Notes under the pieces: generated by a model
Seen by the model: the letters and a program-made list of their open reading frames with translations, nothing else
What the model was told of the DNA's origin: nothing
The model's database searches: none
Shown: positions 61,978 through 64,000 of the stretch, one piece after another
How positions within the stretch are numbered: the first letter of the stretch is position 1
Layout: each line of letters starts with the position of its first letter
Source of the DNA: [Pasteurella] mairii
GTDB taxonomy: Bacteria; Pseudomonadota; Gammaproteobacteria; Enterobacterales; Pasteurellaceae
DNA: 64,000 nucleotides
NCBI GenBank assembly: GCA_900454475.1
Contig: UGSS01000002.1
Span: 1,321,605-1,385,604, forward strand
Direction: 5' to 3'
Position numbers and translations under genes: made by a program

Positions 61978-63264
61978 ATGTCTGAATTAACTGCAAAATT
62001 AACATTATCTGATGGACGCGAACTGGAACTCCCTGTACACAAGGGTACCCTAGGTTATGATGCTGTAGATGTACAATCCTTAGTGAAAAATAAACTTTTC
62101 ACTTTTGACCCTGGATTTATGTCAACCGCATCTTGTGTATCAGAAATCACATACATTGACGGTGATAACGGTGTTTTGTTACATCGGGGTTATCCAATAG
62201 CGGATTTAGCTGAAAATGCCGACTATCTTGAAGTTTCTTACCTGCTCTTATTCGGCGAGCGTCCTAGCAAAGAAGAATACCAAAAATTCCGTCAACTCGT
62301 CACCCGCCACTCTCTTGTCCATGAACAAATTGCGCGATTCTTCCACGGTTTTCGTCGAGACTCTCATCCAATGGCAATTATGTGCGGGGTAAGTGGCGCA
62401 TTAGCAGCGTTCTATCACGATTCTTTAGATATTAACAATATCACTCACCGTGAAATTACTGCCATTCGCCTGTTAGCTAAAATGCCAACCTTGGCGGCAA
62501 TGTGTTATAAATATTCAATGGGTCAACCGTTTATGTACCCGCAAAATCATCTTTCTTATGCGGGCAACTTCTTACACATGATGTTTGCCACTCCGTGTGA
62601 ACCCTATGTCGTCAATCCGGTATTAGAACGTGCAATGGATATTATTTTCACACTTCATGCTGACCATGAACAAAATGCTTCTACTTCCACTGTTCGTACA
62701 GCCGCTTCCTCCGGCGCTAACCCATTTGCTTGTATTGCGGCGGGTATCGCCTCATTATGGGGACCTTCACATGGTGGTGCAAACGAAGCCTGTATCAATA
62801 TGTTAGAAGAAATCGGCAGCGTCGATCGTATCCCTGAATTTATCGCTCGCGCTAAAGATAAAAACGATCCGTTCCGCTTGATGGGCTTCGGTCACCGTGT
62901 CTATAAAAATTATGATCCGCGCGCTAAAGTGATGCGTAAGACCTGCCATAGCGTACTTAAAGAGCTTAATATTCAAAATCCTCTCTTTGAAGTCGCCATG
63001 GAGCTTGAACGTATTGCACTTGAAGATCAATACTTTATCGATCATAAACTCTATCCGAATGTGGACTTCTATTCCGGTATTATCCTTAAAGCAATCGGTA
63101 TTCCAACATCTATGTTTACCGTCATTTTCGCTTTAGCGAGAACCGTTGGTTGGATCTCCCATTGGAAAGAAATGTTCAAACCTGGCAATATGAAAATCGT
63201 GCGTCCACGCCAACTTTATCGTGGTGAAAAACAACGCCCGTTTGATGCTATGGATAAAGATTAA
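61978..63264 (+). CDS. gltA: Citrate synthase, type II
   Basis: Condenses oxaloacetate and acetyl-CoA. 428 residues, like hexameric E. coli GltA (427). Catalytic residues: His in [17 protein letters not shown] near 264, His in [16 protein letters not shown] near 305, Asp in [10 protein letters not shown] near 362; oxaloacetate-binding [18 protein letters not shown] precedes the ATG. Absence of gltA is a hallmark of H. influenzae, so this gene helps exclude that species. In E. coli sdhCDAB lies between gltA and sucA; here only a 775-base gap does. Confidence 0.97.
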   Translation: MSELTAKLTLSDGRELELPVHKGTLGYDAVDVQSLVKNKLFTFDPGFMSTASCVSEITYIDGDNGVLLHRGYPIADLAENADYLEVSYLLLFGERPSKEEYQKFRQLVTRHSLVHEQIARFFHGFRRDSHPMAIMCGVSGALAAFYHDSLDINNITHREITAIRLLAKMPTLAAMCYKYSMGQPFMYPQNHLSYAGNFLHMMFATPCEPYVVNPVLERAMDIIFTLHADHEQNASTSTVRTAASSGANPFACIAAGIASLWGPSHGGANEACINMLEEIGSVDRIPEFIARAKDKNDPFRLMGFGHRVYKNYDPRAKVMRKTCHSVLKELNIQNPLFEVAMELERIALEDQYFIDHKLYPNVDFYSGIILKAIGIPTSMFTVIFALARTVGWISHWKEMFKPGNMKIVRPRQLYRGEKQRPFDAMDKD

Positions 63265-63282
63265 TTTTTATCAGCATACCTA

Positions 63283-63312
63283 AAAAGCGCGGTCAAAAAT
63301 GACCGCACTTTT
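63283..63312. terminator. Uptake-signal hairpin after gltA
   Basis: A 13-bp stem (63283-63295 with 63300-63312) with one mismatch: one arm is a degenerate uptake signal (AAGCGCGGT). Four-base loop. 18 bases after the gltA stop. Confidence 0.7.
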
Positions 63313-63576
63313 GCTTTCTTATGTCCTATTTCCTTTCTCTGTGATCAATTATATTTCCATTGATTTCTTCTAAACGCCTATTTGCACAATTATTTTTACC
63401 TTCAAAATAATTTCTTAAATAACTATCCACGCGTATCATGTAAAAATTTTGTTAAATAGCTCATAAATTTAAAAGAAAACGATTGCATAAAAATAAATTC
63501 TACTGTATATCTTCATATTGTCTATTTATTGTAAAAGACACAACATCAATAAATACCTATCTACAGGAGCTATATA
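63313..63576. other. Intergenic region before the TRAP receptor
   Basis: About 260 AT-rich bases with no gene. It presumably carries the promoter of the downstream gene; no specific operator recognised. Confidence 0.5.
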
Positions 63577-64000
63577 ATGAAAAAACTGTTTAAACTTTCT
63601 CTTATCGCCGGTATTGCAGCAACTTCCTTTGCAGTACAGGCTGAAGATCAATTCGTCACAATCGGTACCGGCGGTCAAACCGGCGTTTATTACGTGGTAG
63701 GTCAATCTATTTGCCAATTAGTCAACCGTGATACCGCAAAAACCAATATTAAATGTAATGCACCTTCAACCGGTGCGTCTGTTGCGAATTTAAATTCCAT
63801 TGCCGCACATCAAATGGAAATGGGGATTGCACAATCTGACTGGCAATACCATGCTTACAATGGTTCAAGCTCTTTTGAAGGTAAGAAAAACGACAAATTA
63901 CGTGCGGTTTTCTCACTCCATCCGGAACCATTCACATTAATGGCACGTGATGATGCGAATATTCAAAGTTTTGACGATTTAAAAGGCAAACGTGTGAATG
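63577..64000 (+). CDS. TAXI-family TRAP transporter solute receptor, 5' part
   Basis: Periplasmic receptor of a tripartite ATP-independent transporter. The gene runs off the window after 141 codons. ATG with AGGAG 8 bases upstream; signal peptide (1-22, cleavage after VQA). The mature start FVTIGTGGQTGVYYVVGQSIC followed by APSTGASVANLNSI, EMGIAQSDWQYHAY and RAVFSLHPEPFTLMARDD is characteristic of TAXI receptors (often glutamate/2-oxoglutarate or dicarboxylate ligands). Fused DctQM membrane genes would be expected downstream. Ligand unknown. Confidence 0.9.
   Translation, partial: MKKLFKLSLIAGIAATSFAVQAEDQFVTIGTGGQTGVYYVVGQSICQLVNRDTAKTNIKCNAPSTGASVANLNSIAAHQMEMGIAQSDWQYHAYNGSSSFEGKKNDKLRAVFSLHPEPFTLMARDDANIQSFDDLKGKRVN

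Overview
The window looks like a chromosome segment of a Pasteurellaceae bacterium from the Haemophilus/Aggregatibacter/Pasteurella side of the family. The 9-base DNA uptake signal AAGTGCGGT (and its complement ACCGCACTT) is scattered through genes and gaps. It is often arranged as inverted pairs at gene ends, where it can double as a transcription terminator. The other uptake-signal type of the family (ACAAGCGGT) was not noticed. Gene blocks such as slt-trpR-mtgA, dsbC-recJ-mtnN, lysS-prfB, tgt-yajC-secDF, mepM-znuCB and ygiW-qseBC are familiar from Haemophilus. A complete gltA and an orphan hypA argue against H. influenzae itself. Species cannot be fixed from the sequence alone.

Layout. 1-6.7 kb: 3' part of fumC, a secreted chalcone-isomerase-like protein, argG behind tandem ArgR boxes, a YeeZ-like dehydrogenase, purC with a PurR box, and prfC. 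6.7-10.4 kb: an AT-rich four-gene siderophore ABC importer with a possible Fur site. 10.6-20 kb: lpxL and hldE (lipid A/heptose), a possible CRP-activated small RNA, mdh, mepM, znuCB and glnK-amtB. 20-27 kb: metF broken by an in-frame TAG and preceded by a perfect MetR site, a DUF945 protein, trhP, a second possible small RNA, and an unusual zinc-cluster/peptidoglycan-binding membrane protein. 27-37.6 kb: queA, tgt, a hemerythrin protein, a TusA-like protein, yajC-secD-secF, slt, trpR (with a TrpR operator), mtgA, ydfG. 37.6-48.6 kb: mtnN, a DsbA-like protein, recJ, dsbC, prfB (programmed +1 frameshift), lysS, hypA, qseC-qseB-ygiW with a PmrA/QseB-type box, and an aminotransferase. 48.6-55 kb: a decayed DUF1294 gene overlapping glyA, an XRE regulator divergent from a lipoprotein, then purD and purH separated by a hairpin-rich element, with a near-consensus PurR box. 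55-64 kb: sucA-sucB-sucC-sucD, a gap with ArcA- and CRP-type sites, gltA, and the start of a TAXI-type TRAP receptor.

Functionally this is mostly core metabolism. TCA-cycle enzymes (gltA, sucABCD, fumC, mdh), purine synthesis (purC, purD, purH, glyA), one-carbon/methionine metabolism (metF, glyA, mtnN), envelope building and turnover (lpxL, hldE, mepM, slt, mtgA), Sec export, tRNA modification (queA, tgt, trhP) and translation (prfB, prfC, lysS) dominate.

No tRNA, rRNA, CRISPR array, prophage or transposase was found. The most notable items are the broken metF and DUF1294 genes, a possible broken small membrane protein between sucA and gltA, two possible small RNAs, a pair of interleaved perfect inverted repeats upstream of ygiW, and the zinc-cluster/peptidoglycan-binding protein.
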